Shown: piece after piece, positions 9,077-18,396 of the stretch
Layout of the letters: every line of letters begins with the position of its first letter
Numbering within the stretch: the stretch's first letter is position 1
From: Burkholderiales bacterium
Lineage (GTDB): Bacteria > Pseudomonadota > Gammaproteobacteria > Burkholderiales > Burkholderiaceae_E
DNA length: 64,000 nt
Reading direction: 5' to 3'
Assembly (NCBI GenBank): GCA_026399835.1
Contig: JAPLQE010000064.1
Span: 46,700 to 110,699, forward strand
The notes under the pieces: model-generated
What the model saw: only the letters and a program-made list of their open reading frames with translations
Told to the model about the DNA's origin: nothing
Database searches by the model: none
Made by a program: the position numbers and the translations under genes

Positions 9077-9676
9077 TCAGCCGCTCCGCAGCGCCTCGAC
9101 GATCTCGTCGCGGAACCCCGCGAACGGCGGCATCGGGCCCTGGGGGTCCTTGGCCAGCTCGTCGAGCCGGCGCAGCGTCACTGCGTCGCGCCAGTACGGC
9201 ATGCGCTCGAAGTCGGCGCGCTCGGTGGCCGACATCGGCCCGCCCTGCAGCGCCAGGCTCTCGACCGAGTCGCGGGTGAGGCGCGCCGCGTACCCGGGCT
9301 CGAGGGCGCACAGCCAGCGCTTGGCGGCGACATGCAGCCGTACCGGCTCGACGACGGCCGGGCCGAACCAGCGGGCGAGCCAGGCGGCGCCGACGGCCTC
9401 GTGGCGGTCATCGACGCCGTGCGCGGCCGGGTGCTCGCCGAGCGCGTGCACCATGTGGCCGACGTCGTGAAGGAGCGCGGCGACGATCAGCGGAGCGGAC
9501 AGGCCCTGGGCCCGCGCTTGGGCGCCGGCCTGTACCGCATGGGCCAGCTGATTGACGTCCGACAGGCCGTAACGGCCGCGGGCACGCCGCTCGTAGACCT
9601 CGTGCAGCGCATCGAGCACGGGGAGCACGGGCGGGTCGATCGGGTCCAAGCGGGCCTCCGGAACGGAATCAGGCAC
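9077..9676 (-). CDS. Phosphonate-operon HD domain protein
   Basis: 199 residues with one HD domain: [18 protein letters not shown] near residue 65 and [15 protein letters not shown] near 115. It belongs by context and length to the HDIG proteins that travel with phosphonate degradation operons, the group that includes the diiron oxygenase PhnZ. PhnZ cleaves hydroxylated 2-aminoethylphosphonate, but it needs the partner dioxygenase PhnY*, which is absent here, and PhnW, PhnY and PhnA already complete a hydrolytic route. Its reaction is therefore open. The start is a GTG at 9676, overlapping the phnW stop by 8 bp, so it is co-translated with phnW as the last gene of the operon. Confidence 0.85.
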   Translation of the reverse strand: MPDSVPEARLDPIDPPVLPVLDALHEVYERRARGRYGLSDVNQLAHAVQAGAQARAQGLSAPLIVAALLHDVGHMVHALGEHPAAHGVDDRHEAVGAAWLARWFGPAVVEPVRLHVAAKRWLCALEPGYAARLTRDSVESLALQGGPMSATERADFERMPYWRDAVTLRRLDELAKDPQGPMPPFAGFRDEIVEALRSG

Positions 9677-10814
9677 CGGGCGCGATGCCCAGCTCGTCGA
9701 GCGTCTCCGCCATCGCGCCGATCATCGCGTCGATGTCCAGCCGACCGATCGCGCCGATGCAGCCGATGCGGAAGGTGTCGACCAGGGTGAGCTTGCCCGG
9801 GTACAGGATGAAGCCGCGATCGCGCATTCGGGCATAGAGCGCGTCGAAGCGCCACGCGGGATGGGTCGGTGCCCGGAAGGTGACGATGATCGGCGCCTGC
9901 AGCCCCGGCGGCAGGAACGGCTCGAAGCCGAGCCCGCGCATGCCGGCGACCAGCGCGGCGCAGTTGTCCGAATAGCGAGCGCGGCGGGCCGCGAGCCCGC
10001 CCTCGGCGCGGTACTGGGACAGCGCCTCGCGGAGGGCGGCGACGACGTGTGTCGGCGGCGTGAAGCGCCACTGCGTGGTGCGCTGCAGGTAGCGCCACTG
10101 GTCGTGCAGATCGAGCGCGAGCGAGTGGCTGACGCCGGCCGCGGCTTCGAGCGTCTCGCGCCGCGCGATGACGAAGCCCATGCCCGGCACGCCCTCGAGG
10201 CACTTGCCGGACGCCGAGACGACGGCGTCGATCGGCGCATCGCGCACATCGATCGGCAGCACGCCGAACGAACTCATCGCATCGACGACCAGTCGCCGCC
10301 CCTGGCGCGCCACCGCCTCGGCGACCGCCTGCAGCGGGTTGAGCATCCCGGTGCCGGTCTCGCAGTGCACGAAGGCGACGTGGGTGATGGCGGGGTCCGC
10401 CCGCAGCGCGGCCTCGACGCGTGCGGCGTCGACCGGCTCGGACTCGTCGAAGCGCAGCTCGACCGACTCACGGCTCAGGACCCCGAGGATCCTCAGCATC
10501 CGCTCGCAGTACGCGCCGTTGTTCGGCACCAGGACCCGGCCGTCGCGGGGCACCAGCGTGCCGAGCGCGGCCTCGACCGCGAAGGTGCCGCTGCCCTGCA
10601 TCGGCACGCAGACGTGGCTGCCCTGGCCGTGCACGATCGCGAGCAGGTCGGCGCAGACCTCGGCGGTGATCGCGTTGAACGCCGCATCCCAGGAGCCGCG
10701 GTCGTGCAGCATCGCGGCCTTGGTGGCCGCCGAGGTGGTCAGCGGCCCGGGCGTGAGCAGCAGCGGATCGCCGCGCACCGTCAGCGGGGCGCCGAGGGTG
10801 TCCAGGGCGCTCAT
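9669..10814 (-). CDS. phnW: 2-aminoethylphosphonate--pyruvate transaminase
   Basis: 381 residues, class V PLP aminotransferase. It converts 2-aminoethylphosphonate plus pyruvate to phosphonoacetaldehyde plus alanine. The N-terminal [11 protein letters not shown], the [13 protein letters not shown] stretch and the PLP-lysine region [18 protein letters not shown] near residue 195 are typical of PhnW. The protein is full length. ATG 10814 overlaps the stop of the upstream dehydrogenase as ATGA, and its own stop overlaps the next gene by 8 bp. Product phosphonoacetaldehyde would be passed to PhnY (16009-17451) and then PhnA (11889-13139). Confidence 0.95.
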   Translation of the reverse strand: MSALDTLGAPLTVRGDPLLLTPGPLTTSAATKAAMLHDRGSWDAAFNAITAEVCADLLAIVHGQGSHVCVPMQGSGTFAVEAALGTLVPRDGRVLVPNNGAYCERMLRILGVLSRESVELRFDESEPVDAARVEAALRADPAITHVAFVHCETGTGMLNPLQAVAEAVARQGRRLVVDAMSSFGVLPIDVRDAPIDAVVSASGKCLEGVPGMGFVIARRETLEAAAGVSHSLALDLHDQWRYLQRTTQWRFTPPTHVVAALREALSQYRAEGGLAARRARYSDNCAALVAGMRGLGFEPFLPPGLQAPIIVTFRAPTHPAWRFDALYARMRDRGFILYPGKLTLVDTFRIGCIGAIGRLDIDAMIGAMAETLDELGIAPGA

Positions 10815-11887
10815 GGCACGATGGCCGCGCGCAGCACGCGGCGTCCGGCGGCATCCGCCATCGCGCGGTCCACCTCGTCGAGCCGGTAGCGGCCCTCGAC
10901 CAGCTCGCCGAACGGAAAGCGCGTCCGGTTGTCGACGACGAAGGCGAGGGCCTGGATCAGGTGGCGAGGATGGTAGTTGTGCACGCCGACGAGCGTCACG
11001 CAGCGGCGCAGCAGCAGGTTCGCATCGAGCGTCACCATCGAGCCCGGGTTCACCATCCCGGCCACCAGGTAGCGCCCGCCCGCCCGCAGCCAGCCCAGAC
11101 CGGTCGGGATCGCCGCCGCATCGCCGCAGACCTCGATCACCGCGTCGGCATCGGCGGGCAGCGCGGCGGCGACGTCGGGGTGCAGGGCGAGGTCCGCGCC
11201 GAAGCGCAGCCCGAGCGCACGGCGCGCAGGGACCGCGTCGACGCCGATGACCCGCGAGGCGCCCAGCGACTTCGCGAGCGCCGCGCCGTACAGGCCGAGC
11301 AGCCCCAGGCCCTGGACGATCACGGTCTGGCCCAGCCGGACTCCGGCGGCCTCGATCACCGCGCACATCGTCGCCACGCCGCAGTTGATCGGCGTCGCCT
11401 CGGCATCGCTGATCGATGCGGGCAGCTTCAGGATCCAGGAGTCCGGCCGGATGTAGCAGTACTCGCCGAAGCCGCCGTGATGATGCGGCGCCGCCTCGCA
11501 GGACATGTGGCCGTACTTGTCGACGCCCGGCGCCTTCTGCGGCAGGTCGAGCACGTCGCGGGCGTGGCTGCGGCCCGGCACGAAGTACTCGCTCCAGGTC
11601 ACGCGGTCGCCGACGGCGAGCGGGTCGTCGCGCATGTCGTGCGTGACGGCCGCACCGAGCGCGACGACGTCGCCGACGATCTCGTGTCCGAGCAGCCCCG
11701 GACAGGGCGACGGCCGGTGCCCCTGGTACGAATGGATGTCGGAGCGGCAGATCGTCGACATGCGGATCCGCACCAGCACCTCGTCGTGCCGCGGCTCGCG
11801 CAGCGGATAGCGGGCGATGCGAAAGGGCCCGTTGGGCGTGTCGTAGACCGCCAGCCGACCGGTCTCGGGAAGCCTCGCGCCGGTCAC
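10811..11887 (-). CDS. Phosphonate-associated zinc-dependent alcohol dehydrogenase
   Basis: 358 residues, medium-chain dehydrogenase fold. [10 protein letters not shown] and [12 protein letters not shown] near residues 50-70 supply the catalytic zinc Cys, His and Glu, and [17 protein letters not shown] near 190 is the nucleotide-binding GxGxxG. The structural-zinc cysteine cluster of classical alcohol dehydrogenases is not obvious; the region is rich in histidine instead ([12 protein letters not shown]). A family of such dehydrogenases is known in phosphonate operons but its substrate is not established. The start is GTG 11887, one base after the phnA stop, and the stop overlaps phnW by 4 bp, so it is fixed in the operon core. 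A hydroxy- or oxo-alkylphosphonate is a reasonable substrate (inference). Confidence 0.85.
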   Translation of the reverse strand: MTGARLPETGRLAVYDTPNGPFRIARYPLREPRHDEVLVRIRMSTICRSDIHSYQGHRPSPCPGLLGHEIVGDVVALGAAVTHDMRDDPLAVGDRVTWSEYFVPGRSHARDVLDLPQKAPGVDKYGHMSCEAAPHHHGGFGEYCYIRPDSWILKLPASISDAEATPINCGVATMCAVIEAAGVRLGQTVIVQGLGLLGLYGAALAKSLGASRVIGVDAVPARRALGLRFGADLALHPDVAAALPADADAVIEVCGDAAAIPTGLGWLRAGGRYLVAGMVNPGSMVTLDANLLLRRCVTLVGVHNYHPRHLIQALAFVVDNRTRFPFGELVEGRYRLDEVDRAMADAAGRRVLRAAIVP

Positions 11888-11888
11888 C

Positions 11889-13139
11889 TCAGGCCGCCCC
11901 GTTCAGCGCGAAATCGAAGATCCGCCAGCTGTCGATACCGGCCTCGGCCTGTGCCCGGTAGGCCGCATTCACCGGGACGTTCAGGATGAAGGGCACCCGA
12001 GCCTCGGAGGTGCCGCCATGGCTGCGCAGCCGCTCGCCGCGCAGCGCCGACAGGTCGTGGTCACGCGACGCGCCGCCGATGACCGCGCCGCGCTCCGCGA
12101 TCACCGCGACGTCGCCCTCGCGGTCGGGGGGCAGCGAGAAGCGCTTGCAGGCGGCGGCCCGGTCCAGCGCCTCGGCGATGCCAGGCAGCCCGGCCACGTG
12201 GTCGATGATCGACGCCGCGTCGAGCGCGGCGTCGGTGATCCAGATGCGCACGAAGCCGCCGAGCGCGCCGTGGTGGCGCACGAACGCATCGGTGATCGGG
12301 CAGATCACGCGGGTGCGTCCGGCGCCGAAGCGCGCATCCAGCGCGTCCTGCAGGAACACCACGTTCGGCGCGCCATCGGGCAGCGACTTGTCGTTCATGC
12401 CGTGGTCGGCGGTCAGCGCGACGACCGCGCCGAGCGCGTCGAGCCGCCCGAAGCAGGCGTCGATGCGACGGTGGAAGTCGTCCGACTCGGGCGTGCCCGG
12501 CGCGTGCTTGTGCTGGATGTAGTCGGTCAGCGACAGGAAGCTCAGGTCCGGCCGGTCGCGCTCGAGCAGCCTCACGCCCGCCTCGAGCACGAACAGCGAC
12601 AGGTCCGCCGAATACATGTCGGGCTGCGACATGCCGACCAGCGACAGCACGTCCTCGATGCCGTGATCGGCCAGCGTGCAGCGCGAGGCGGTCTCGGCGG
12701 AGAGGCTCACATGGCCGCGCGAGACATCGAGATCGCGGCCGAGCTGGCGGCGCAGCTTGTCCTTCGCAGTGATCGACACGACGCGGGCACCGGCGTCGGC
12801 GAACTCGGCCAGCAGCGTGCGGCTGCGCAGCAGTTCAGGGCCGGTCATCACCACCGCCTCGCCGCTCGAGGCGTCCAGGTAGAAGTTGCCCGAGATCCCG
12901 TGGACCGAGGGCGGCGCGCCGGTGATCAGCGACATGTTGTTCGGGCAGGTGAAGCTCGGCACCGTGCCGTCGGCGACCGTGGCGAAGCCCTCGCGCACGA
13001 AGCGCGCGACGTTCGGCATGATGCCGTCGCGCAGGCCGCGCTCGAAGTAGTCGGGGTCGCCCCCGTCGATGCAGACCACGACGACCGGCCGCCGGGGCCA
13101 TGCGTAGTCGATGCCGTTGAGACGGATGCCTGGCTTCAT
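11889..13139 (-). CDS. phnA: Phosphonoacetate hydrolase
   Basis: 416 residues of the alkaline phosphatase superfamily. It cleaves the C-P bond of phosphonoacetate to acetate and phosphate with two zinc ions. Metal and nucleophile motifs are CIDGGDPDYF near residue 24, PSFTCPNNMSLITG near 62 (Thr nucleophile), YIQHKHAPGTPESDDFH near 212, ALTADHGMND near 250 and RSHGGTSEARVPF near 375. These match phosphonoacetate hydrolase rather than a generic sulfatase or phosphodiesterase. ATG 13139 is the first codon with the family's usual N-terminus. It follows phnE by 28 bp. This is the step that releases phosphate from 2-aminoethylphosphonate in this operon. Confidence 0.95.
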   Translation of the reverse strand: MKPGIRLNGIDYAWPRRPVVVVCIDGGDPDYFERGLRDGIMPNVARFVREGFATVADGTVPSFTCPNNMSLITGAPPSVHGISGNFYLDASSGEAVVMTGPELLRSRTLLAEFADAGARVVSITAKDKLRRQLGRDLDVSRGHVSLSAETASRCTLADHGIEDVLSLVGMSQPDMYSADLSLFVLEAGVRLLERDRPDLSFLSLTDYIQHKHAPGTPESDDFHRRIDACFGRLDALGAVVALTADHGMNDKSLPDGAPNVVFLQDALDARFGAGRTRVICPITDAFVRHHGALGGFVRIWITDAALDAASIIDHVAGLPGIAEALDRAAACKRFSLPPDREGDVAVIAERGAVIGGASRDHDLSALRGERLRSHGGTSEARVPFILNVPVNAAYRAQAEAGIDSWRIFDFALNGAA

Positions 13140-13167
13140 CGGGAGGGGACTCGAACAGACCGGAACG

Positions 13168-13968
13168 TCAGATCGCCCACTGGCGGATCCGTGCAGACAC
13201 CAGGTCGATCAGCGTGACCGACGCGATGATGATGAGCAGCACCGCCGAGGTCTGCGCGTACTCGAATCCGCGGATCACCTCGTGCAGGATCACGCCGATG
13301 CCGCCGGCGCCGACCATGCCCACGACCGAGGCCGATCGGACGTTCGACTCGAAGCGGTACAGCGAGTACGAGATCCACAGCGGCAGCACCTGCGGCAGCA
13401 CGCCGTACAGGATCTCGTCGAACCAGCCCGCGCCGGTGGCGGTCACGCCCTCGACCGGGCGCGGATCGATCGCCTCGACCGCCTCGGCGAACAGCTTGGC
13501 GAGCACGCCGGTGGTGTGGATCCACAGCGCGAGCACGCCCGCGAACGGGCCCAGGCCGACCGCGACGATGAACAGCATCGCGAAGACCATCTCGTTGATC
13601 GCGCGGCATGCGTCCATCAGCCGCCGGACCGGCTGGTAGAGCCAGCCCGGGGCGACGTTGGACGCGCACATCAGCCCGAGCGGCACCGCGCAGACCACCG
13701 CCAGCACCGTCCCCCACAGGGCGATGTGGACGGTGATCACCATCTCGTGCAAATAGATCCGCCAGTCGTGGAAGTCCGGCGGGTAGAAGTCGCGCGCGAA
13801 GGTACCCATGTTGGCCGAATCGGCCCACAGCGCCAGCGGGCGCATGTCGGCGCCCTGCCACGCCCAGACGAGGGCCGCCAGCAGCAGGCCCCAGGCGAGC
13901 TGGGTGCTCAGGCGGGTCCGCGGGGGCGACAGGCTCGCATCGCCATAGGCCGAGACGGTCTGCTGCAT
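13168..13968 (-). CDS. phnE: Phosphonate ABC transporter permease
   Basis: 266 residues, an inner-membrane permease of the BPD type. Hydrophobic segments lie near residues 22-40, 75-100, 125-150 and 235-255. The cytoplasmic loop around [20 protein letters not shown] is the EAA-type coupling helix that docks the ATPase, and [20 protein letters not shown] is the signature of PhnE-family permeases. It lies 10 bp after phnD and belongs to the same operon. One PhnE is enough for a homodimeric channel in many systems; no second permease gene is present. Confidence 0.93.
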   Translation of the reverse strand: MQQTVSAYGDASLSPPRTRLSTQLAWGLLLAALVWAWQGADMRPLALWADSANMGTFARDFYPPDFHDWRIYLHEMVITVHIALWGTVLAVVCAVPLGLMCASNVAPGWLYQPVRRLMDACRAINEMVFAMLFIVAVGLGPFAGVLALWIHTTGVLAKLFAEAVEAIDPRPVEGVTATGAGWFDEILYGVLPQVLPLWISYSLYRFESNVRSASVVGMVGAGGIGVILHEVIRGFEYAQTSAVLLIIIASVTLIDLVSARIRQWAI

Positions 13969-13978
13969 GACGTGCCGC

Positions 13979-14950
13979 TTACGGCTTCGCCTGACGGGCC
14001 AGGACGGCGAGCTTGGCGTCGATGTCGGCCAGGCGCGCCTTCTTGTCCGCCTCGGACAGGTTCGCGTCGTCCTCGAACTTCTTGCGGTCCTTGGCGAGCT
14101 CGAGCTGGCGGATCGGGATCAGCTGCGCGTCGGTCGAGGGCTTGAAGCCCGCGAGCTTGTACATGTTGCGCAGCACCTCCTTCTCGCGGGCATCCTTGCC
14201 GTAGCCGAGCACGAAGTCGCGCACCCGCTTCTTGACGTCTTCCGGCAGGTCCTTGCGCCACACCAGCGGATCGCGCGGGATCAGAGGCGAGGTCCACAGG
14301 ATGCGGATCTGCTCGACGCGCTCGGGGTTCTTCTCCTTGACCTTGTCGAGCATCTCGCTGTTGCTGGTGGCGATGTCGACCTGCCGGTTCAGCGCCGCGA
14401 GGAAGTTGCCCTCGTGGTTCGACGAGCGCGTGACCTTGAAGTGCGTGCGCGGGTCGAGGCCGTTCTGCGTGAACACGTAGTACGTCGGCACGAGCGTGCC
14501 GGAGGTCGACGCCGGATCGCCGATGCCGAAGGTGTACTGCTTGCCGTTCTTGAGTACCTGCTCGAGCGAGGTGATGCCCGAGTCCTTGTGCGTGATCAGG
14601 TACGAGTAGTAGCCCGGGGTGCCGTCGAGGTCGACGAACTGGGCGAACACCTCGCCGCCGGAGCGGTCGACCGCGTCCATCGCCGAGCGGTTGCCGTACC
14701 AGGCGATCTGGACCTTGTTGAAGCGCTGCGCCTCGATGATGCCGGCGTAGTCGGTCGCGTAGAAGCCGTTGATCTTCAGCCCGGTGGCCTTCGCCATGTC
14801 GTCGAGGAAGGGCTCCCACATCTGGCGCAGCGCGCCGGCCTTCTCGGTGGCGATGATGCCGAAGTTGAGTTCCTTGAGCTCTTGCGCGCCGGCCGCGGCG
14901 GCGGCCGTGAGCGCGACGGTCGCGATCGCCGTCCTGAGGAATCGGAGCAT
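13979..14950 (-). CDS. phnD: Phosphonate ABC transporter substrate-binding protein
   Basis: 323 residues. A Sec signal peptide covers about residues 1-22, ending in AAAGAQE. The mature part starts [11 protein letters not shown] and contains [15 protein letters not shown] and [17 protein letters not shown], characteristic of the PhnD/PtxB family of periplasmic phosphonate binders. The last 60 residues are highly charged helices ([14 protein letters not shown] and onward), usual for PhnD. It lies between phnC (43 bp upstream) and phnE. The ligand is predicted to be 2-aminoethylphosphonate from the neighbouring enzymes. Confidence 0.93.
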   Translation of the reverse strand: MLRFLRTAIATVALTAAAAAGAQELKELNFGIIATEKAGALRQMWEPFLDDMAKATGLKINGFYATDYAGIIEAQRFNKVQIAWYGNRSAMDAVDRSGGEVFAQFVDLDGTPGYYSYLITHKDSGITSLEQVLKNGKQYTFGIGDPASTSGTLVPTYYVFTQNGLDPRTHFKVTRSSNHEGNFLAALNRQVDIATSNSEMLDKVKEKNPERVEQIRILWTSPLIPRDPLVWRKDLPEDVKKRVRDFVLGYGKDAREKEVLRNMYKLAGFKPSTDAQLIPIRQLELAKDRKKFEDDANLSEADKKARLADIDAKLAVLARQAKP

Positions 14951-14993
14951 GGTGGTGTCCTGCCTGCGTGGAGGGGGTTGGGGTGTGGGGCGG

Positions 14994-15830
14994 TCAGGCC
15001 GCGGCGAGCGCGGCGACGGGGACGGGGGAGTCCTCCCGGTGCGCGTCGCGCTCCGGGAAGGCCGAGCCGAAGAGCTCGCGCGCCTCGGTGCCGTAGAGTT
15101 CGCCGAGCAGCGCCGGCGTGAGGGCCGACGACGGCCCGTCGAACACGACGCGACCGGCGTTCAGCGCGATCGTGCGCGGGCAGTAGCGGATGGCGAACTC
15201 CACCTGGTGCAGCGAGACCAGCACAGTGCAGGCGTGCTCGCGGTTCATCTTCGCGAGCAGTTCCATGACCTTCCTGGACGCCTCGGGGTCGAGCGATGCG
15301 ATCGGCTCGTCAGCCAGCACCAGTTCGGCGTTCTGCACCAGGCAGCGCGCCATCGCCGCGCGCTGCTGCTGGCCGCCGGACAGGGTCGAGGCGCGCTGCC
15401 AGGCGGTCTCCTCGATGCCGACCGCGCGCAGCGCCCGCAGGGCCTGCATCCGCTCGTCGAGCGAGAACCGCATCAGCACGCGGCGCCACCACGCGGTCCG
15501 GTGCAGCAGCCCGATCAGCACGTTCGTGGCGACCGGCAGGCGACCGACGAGGTTGAACTGCTGGAACACGAAGCCGACGCGGCTGCGCTCGTGCCGGATG
15601 CGTCGCGACACGCGACCGCCCGACTGCATCGTGCGCCCGCAGACCATCACCTCGCCGTCGTCGGCGGCGACGAAGCCCGGGACATGCCGCAGCAGCGTCG
15701 ACTTGCCGGAACCGGAGGCGCCGATCAGCGCGACCATTTCGCCTTCGGCGATCGCGAGCGACACCTGGTCGAGCGCCTTGCGCGTCCCGAAGGACTTGCT
15801 CAGGTTCCGGATCTCGACCGCGTTCTTCAT
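14994..15830 (-). CDS. phnC: Phosphonate ABC transporter ATP-binding protein
   Basis: 278 residues. Walker [14 protein letters not shown] near residue 38, Q-loop [16 protein letters not shown], signature [15 protein letters not shown] near 155, Walker [16 protein letters not shown] and the switch histidine in [10 protein letters not shown] are all intact. The closest family is PhnC. It is the first gene of the minus-strand phosphonate operon, and its ATG at 15830 lies 112 bp from the nearest half-site of the Pho-box array at 15943-15982, whose orientation faces it. The frame remains open upstream to 16010, but that part overlaps the regulatory region and phnY and is not coding. Confidence 0.94.
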   Translation of the reverse strand: MKNAVEIRNLSKSFGTRKALDQVSLAIAEGEMVALIGASGSGKSTLLRHVPGFVAADDGEVMVCGRTMQSGGRVSRRIRHERSRVGFVFQQFNLVGRLPVATNVLIGLLHRTAWWRRVLMRFSLDERMQALRALRAVGIEETAWQRASTLSGGQQQRAAMARCLVQNAELVLADEPIASLDPEASRKVMELLAKMNREHACTVLVSLHQVEFAIRYCPRTIALNAGRVVFDGPSSALTPALLGELYGTEARELFGSAFPERDAHREDSPVPVAALAAA

Positions 15831-15942
15831 GGCTGGGCGCTCGGTGTCATCGGTTTGAAATGGCCGGCGGCTAGCGTCTGTCCGCCGCGGCATGCCGCCG
15901 GTCTGCGGCCGTGACCGCAGCGCCGGATGATTCACGCGGCCG

Positions 15943-15982
15943 GTGACAGCGCCATGACTGCCCGATGACACGCCGATGACAG
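15943..15982 (-). promoter_or_regulatory. Tandem Pho boxes (four half-sites) upstream of the phosphonate operon
   Basis: On the plus strand four 7-bp elements occur at exact 11-bp intervals: GTGACAG at 15943, ATGACTG at 15954, ATGACAC at 15965 and ATGACAG at 15976. Read on the minus strand they are CTGTCAT, GTGTCAT, CAGTCAT and CTGTCAC with 4-bp spacers, which is the PhoB box pattern (CTGTCAT repeated every 11 bp). The array faces phnC. A weak AATCAT at about 15926-15931 on the minus strand could be the -10 element. The ATG at 15976 that would extend phnY lies inside the last half-site. Confidence 0.82.
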
Positions 15983-16008
15983 CCGCAGCCCCCTCCCAGG
16001 ATCCGTTC

Positions 16009-17451
16009 ATGTCCGGTCTCCCCTTCCATCAGGAATCCCTCCGCATCGCCGGCCGCCGCGTCGCGGGCGACGGGCGCACGATCGAGGTCCTCGACCCGTG
16101 GACGGGCGAGGTCGCGGGCACGGTGCCGAAGGCCCGCGTGGACGACGTGCGCGAGGCGCTCGAGACCGCGCGGCGCTACCGTCCGACGCTGTCGCGTGCG
16201 GAGCGGGCGGGCATCCTCGAGCGCGCCGGCGCCCTGGTGGTCGCGCGCGAGGACGAGCTCGCGGCGCTGATCACGCTCGAATCGGGCCTGTGCATGAAGG
16301 ATTCGCGCTACGAGATCGGACGGGTGCGCGACGTGTTCCGGTTCGCGGCGCAGGCGGCGCTGCGCGACGACGGCGAGATCTTCTCCTGCGACATCACGCC
16401 GCACGGCCGGCAGCGCCGCGTCTACACCCAGCGCGACCCGCTGCTCGGCGTGATCGTCGCGATCACGCCGTTCAACCATCCGATGAACCAGGTCGCGCAC
16501 AAGGTCGCCCCCGCGATCGCGACGAACAACCGGATGCTGCTCAAGCCGTCGGAGAAGGTGCCGCTGTCGGCGCTGCGGCTCGCCGACATCCTCTACGAGG
16601 CCGGGCTGCCGCCGCCGATGTTCCAGGTGGTGACCGGCGACCCGGCCGAGATCGCCGGCGAGCTGCTGACCCATCCGGCGGTGGACCTGGTGACCTTCAC
16701 CGGCGGCGCGGCGATCGGGCGCCAGATCGCCGAACGCGCCGGTTACCGCAGGCTGGTGCTGGAGCTCGGCGGCAACGATCCGCTGATCGTGATGGACGAT
16801 GCCGACCTCGACGAGGCCGCGGCGCTCGCGGCCTCGGGCTCGTACCGCAACAGTGGCCAGCGCTGCACGGCGGTCAAGCGGATCCTCGTGCAGCGCGGCG
16901 TGGCCGATGCGTTCGTCGAGCGGCTGGTCGCGCTCACCCGCGCCTGGACCTGGGGCGATCCGCGCGACGAGACGATCGGCATGGGCACGGTGATCGACGA
17001 GGCCGCGGCGCGCTGCTTCGAGCAGCGGGTCGACGAGGCGGTGGCCGCGGGCGCGACGCTCCGGGTGGGCAACCTGCGCGCGGGCGCGTCCTACTCGCCC
17101 ACGGTGGTCGACCACGTCAGACCCGACATGACCGTCGTGGTCGAGGAGACCTTCGGACCGGTCTCTCCGGTGATCCGCTTCGACACGCTCGACGAGGCGA
17201 TCGCGATCGTCAACGGCTCGCGCTTCGGCCTGTCCTCGGGCGTGTGCACCAACCGGCTCGACGTGATCACGCGACTGGTGGCCGAGCTCGAGGTCGGCAC
17301 AGTGAACGTGCGCGAGGTGCCGGGCTACCGGCTCGAGCTCACGCCCTTCGGCGGCATCAAGGACTCGGGCCTGGGCTACAAGGAAGGCGTGCAGGAGGCG
17401 ATGAAGAGCTTCACCAACCTCAAGACCTACTCGCTGCCCTGGCCCGCATGA
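16009..17451 (+). CDS. phnY: Phosphonoacetaldehyde dehydrogenase
   Basis: 480 residues, aldehyde dehydrogenase superfamily. It oxidises phosphonoacetaldehyde to phosphonoacetate with NAD+, joining PhnW to PhnA. Motifs are [18 protein letters not shown] near residue 150, [10 protein letters not shown], the catalytic Glu in [11 protein letters not shown] near 255 and the catalytic Cys in GQRCTAVKR near 288. ATG 16009 is preferred: AGGA lies 8 bp upstream and the length fits the family, whereas the in-frame ATG at 15976 is part of a Pho half-site. It is divergent from phnC and convergent with the OlsB-like gene, and appears to be transcribed alone. The assignment to PhnY rather than a generic aldehyde dehydrogenase rests on context. 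Confidence 0.9.
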   Translation: MSGLPFHQESLRIAGRRVAGDGRTIEVLDPWTGEVAGTVPKARVDDVREALETARRYRPTLSRAERAGILERAGALVVAREDELAALITLESGLCMKDSRYEIGRVRDVFRFAAQAALRDDGEIFSCDITPHGRQRRVYTQRDPLLGVIVAITPFNHPMNQVAHKVAPAIATNNRMLLKPSEKVPLSALRLADILYEAGLPPPMFQVVTGDPAEIAGELLTHPAVDLVTFTGGAAIGRQIAERAGYRRLVLELGGNDPLIVMDDADLDEAAALAASGSYRNSGQRCTAVKRILVQRGVADAFVERLVALTRAWTWGDPRDETIGMGTVIDEAAARCFEQRVDEAVAAGATLRVGNLRAGASYSPTVVDHVRPDMTVVVEETFGPVSPVIRFDTLDEAIAIVNGSRFGLSSGVCTNRLDVITRLVAELEVGTVNVREVPGYRLELTPFGGIKDSGLGYKEGVQEAMKSFTNLKTYSLPWPA

Positions 17452-17475
17452 GCCGGCGCGCCGCCCGGGCGCCGC

Positions 17476-18243
17476 TCAGGCACTGCGCAGGAACCGGCGC
17501 GAGTAGCGCGCCTCGATCCGGTCGAGCGCGAGCAGCATCGGCAGGTCCGCGCAGCCGAACGCGAGGTCGTGATGCGGCTCGCCGATCAGCCGGCCGCCGG
17601 CGCGCAGGTAGCCCTTGATCAGGGGCGGCACCACCACCTCGCAGCCGAGCGCCAGCGCATCGACGGACAGCCTGCGCTTCGGGAACACGCGGAACTCCTC
17701 GGGCGCGGCATGCTCGGCCCACAGCTCGCGCCACAGCGTCGCGGCGTACCCGCCGCCGTCGGCGGCCGGCACGCTGGCGCATCCGATCAGGTAGCGATAC
17801 GGCAGACCGGCCAGGAGCGCGCCCAGGCCCGCCCACAGCAGCATGATCGTCGCGCCGGTCCGGTAGTCCGGATGCACGCAGGAGCGCCCGAGCTCCACCA
17901 GTTCGTGCCGGATCGAGCGCAGACGATCGGTGAAGAACTCGCTCTCGACGTACAGGCCACCGGCCTCGCGTCCCTGCTCGGGCAGCATGACCCGATAGGT
18001 GCCCACCACCTCGCCGCTCGTCTGGTCCTCGACGATCAGGTGCCGGCAGAACCGGTCGAAGAGGTCGCGGTCGACCCCCGGCGTGCCGCCGGACAGCCGT
18101 GCGCCGTACTCCTCGCTGAAGACCCGCCAGCGCAGCCGCTGGGCGGCTTCGATCTCGTCGGGCCGCGTGGCGAGACGGGCGACGAGGCGGCCCGCCCGGG
18201 CGAGCTCGGTGGAACGGATCGGTGCATCGAGGACCGCGGACAT
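17476..18243 (-). CDS. OlsB-like GNAT N-acyltransferase (ornithine lipid synthesis)
   Basis: 255 residues. RLRWRVFSEEYGARLSGG near residue 40, DRDLFDRFCRHLIVED, GTYRVMLPEQ and ELGRSCVHPDYRTGATIMLL near 115 are the conserved blocks of the hemolysin-like/OlsB N-acyltransferases. OlsB loads a 3-hydroxyacyl group from acyl carrier protein onto ornithine, giving lyso-ornithine lipid, and is a PhoB-induced gene in several bacteria. The second acyltransferase OlsA is not next to it and may lie elsewhere. ATG 18243 has GGAG seven bases upstream. It is divergent from the glycosyltransferase and shares a spacer with Pho-box arrays. Some relatives acylate glycine or another amine, so the acceptor is not certain. 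Confidence 0.83.
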   Translation of the reverse strand: MSAVLDAPIRSTELARAGRLVARLATRPDEIEAAQRLRWRVFSEEYGARLSGGTPGVDRDLFDRFCRHLIVEDQTSGEVVGTYRVMLPEQGREAGGLYVESEFFTDRLRSIRHELVELGRSCVHPDYRTGATIMLLWAGLGALLAGLPYRYLIGCASVPAADGGGYAATLWRELWAEHAAPEEFRVFPKRRLSVDALALGCEVVVPPLIKGYLRAGGRLIGEPHHDLAFGCADLPMLLALDRIEARYSRRFLRSA

Positions 18244-18301
18244 CGGGAGGCTCCATCGTGGATCGACGGGCGCCAGCCTGACCGGCGCGCGTTGCGAGGA
18301 C

Positions 18302-18371
18302 GTGACCGTCCGATGACGCGTCGATGACGGCGCGTCATCGAACTGAAGCATCACGGTCAAGACGGTGTCAT
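18302..18371. promoter_or_regulatory. Divergent Pho-box arrays between the lipid genes
   Basis: Two sets of 7-bp elements at 11-bp steps fill the spacer. Facing the OlsB-like gene, the plus strand reads GTGACCG (18302), ATGACGC (18313), ATGACGG (18324), so on the minus strand CCGTCAT, GCGTCAT, CGGTCAC. Facing the glycosyltransferase, the plus strand reads GCGTCAT (18332), CTGAAGC (18343, poor match), CGGTCAA (18354), GTGTCAT (18365). Spacing and core GTCAT match PhoB boxes. The rightward array ends 26 bp before the glycosyltransferase ATG, leaving room for a -10 (CATCCT at 18384) and almost no leader. Confidence 0.75.
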
Positions 18372-18396
18372 GCGGCGTCGGCAGCATCCTCGACGC

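Noticed and set aside
9077..9676. Calling the HD protein PhnZ
   Set aside because: The partner dioxygenase PhnY* is absent and the residue pattern near the N-terminal Tyr does not clearly match PhnZ; kept as a phosphonate-associated HD protein.
15976..16008. Earlier ATG for phnY (15976) giving an 11-residue longer protein
   Set aside because: The ATG is inside a PhoB half-site and has no ribosome site; ATG 16009 has AGGA upstream and gives the family's usual length.
17452..17475. Hairpin terminator between phnY and the OlsB-like gene
   Set aside because: Only about five paired bases on each side can be found and no T-run follows.
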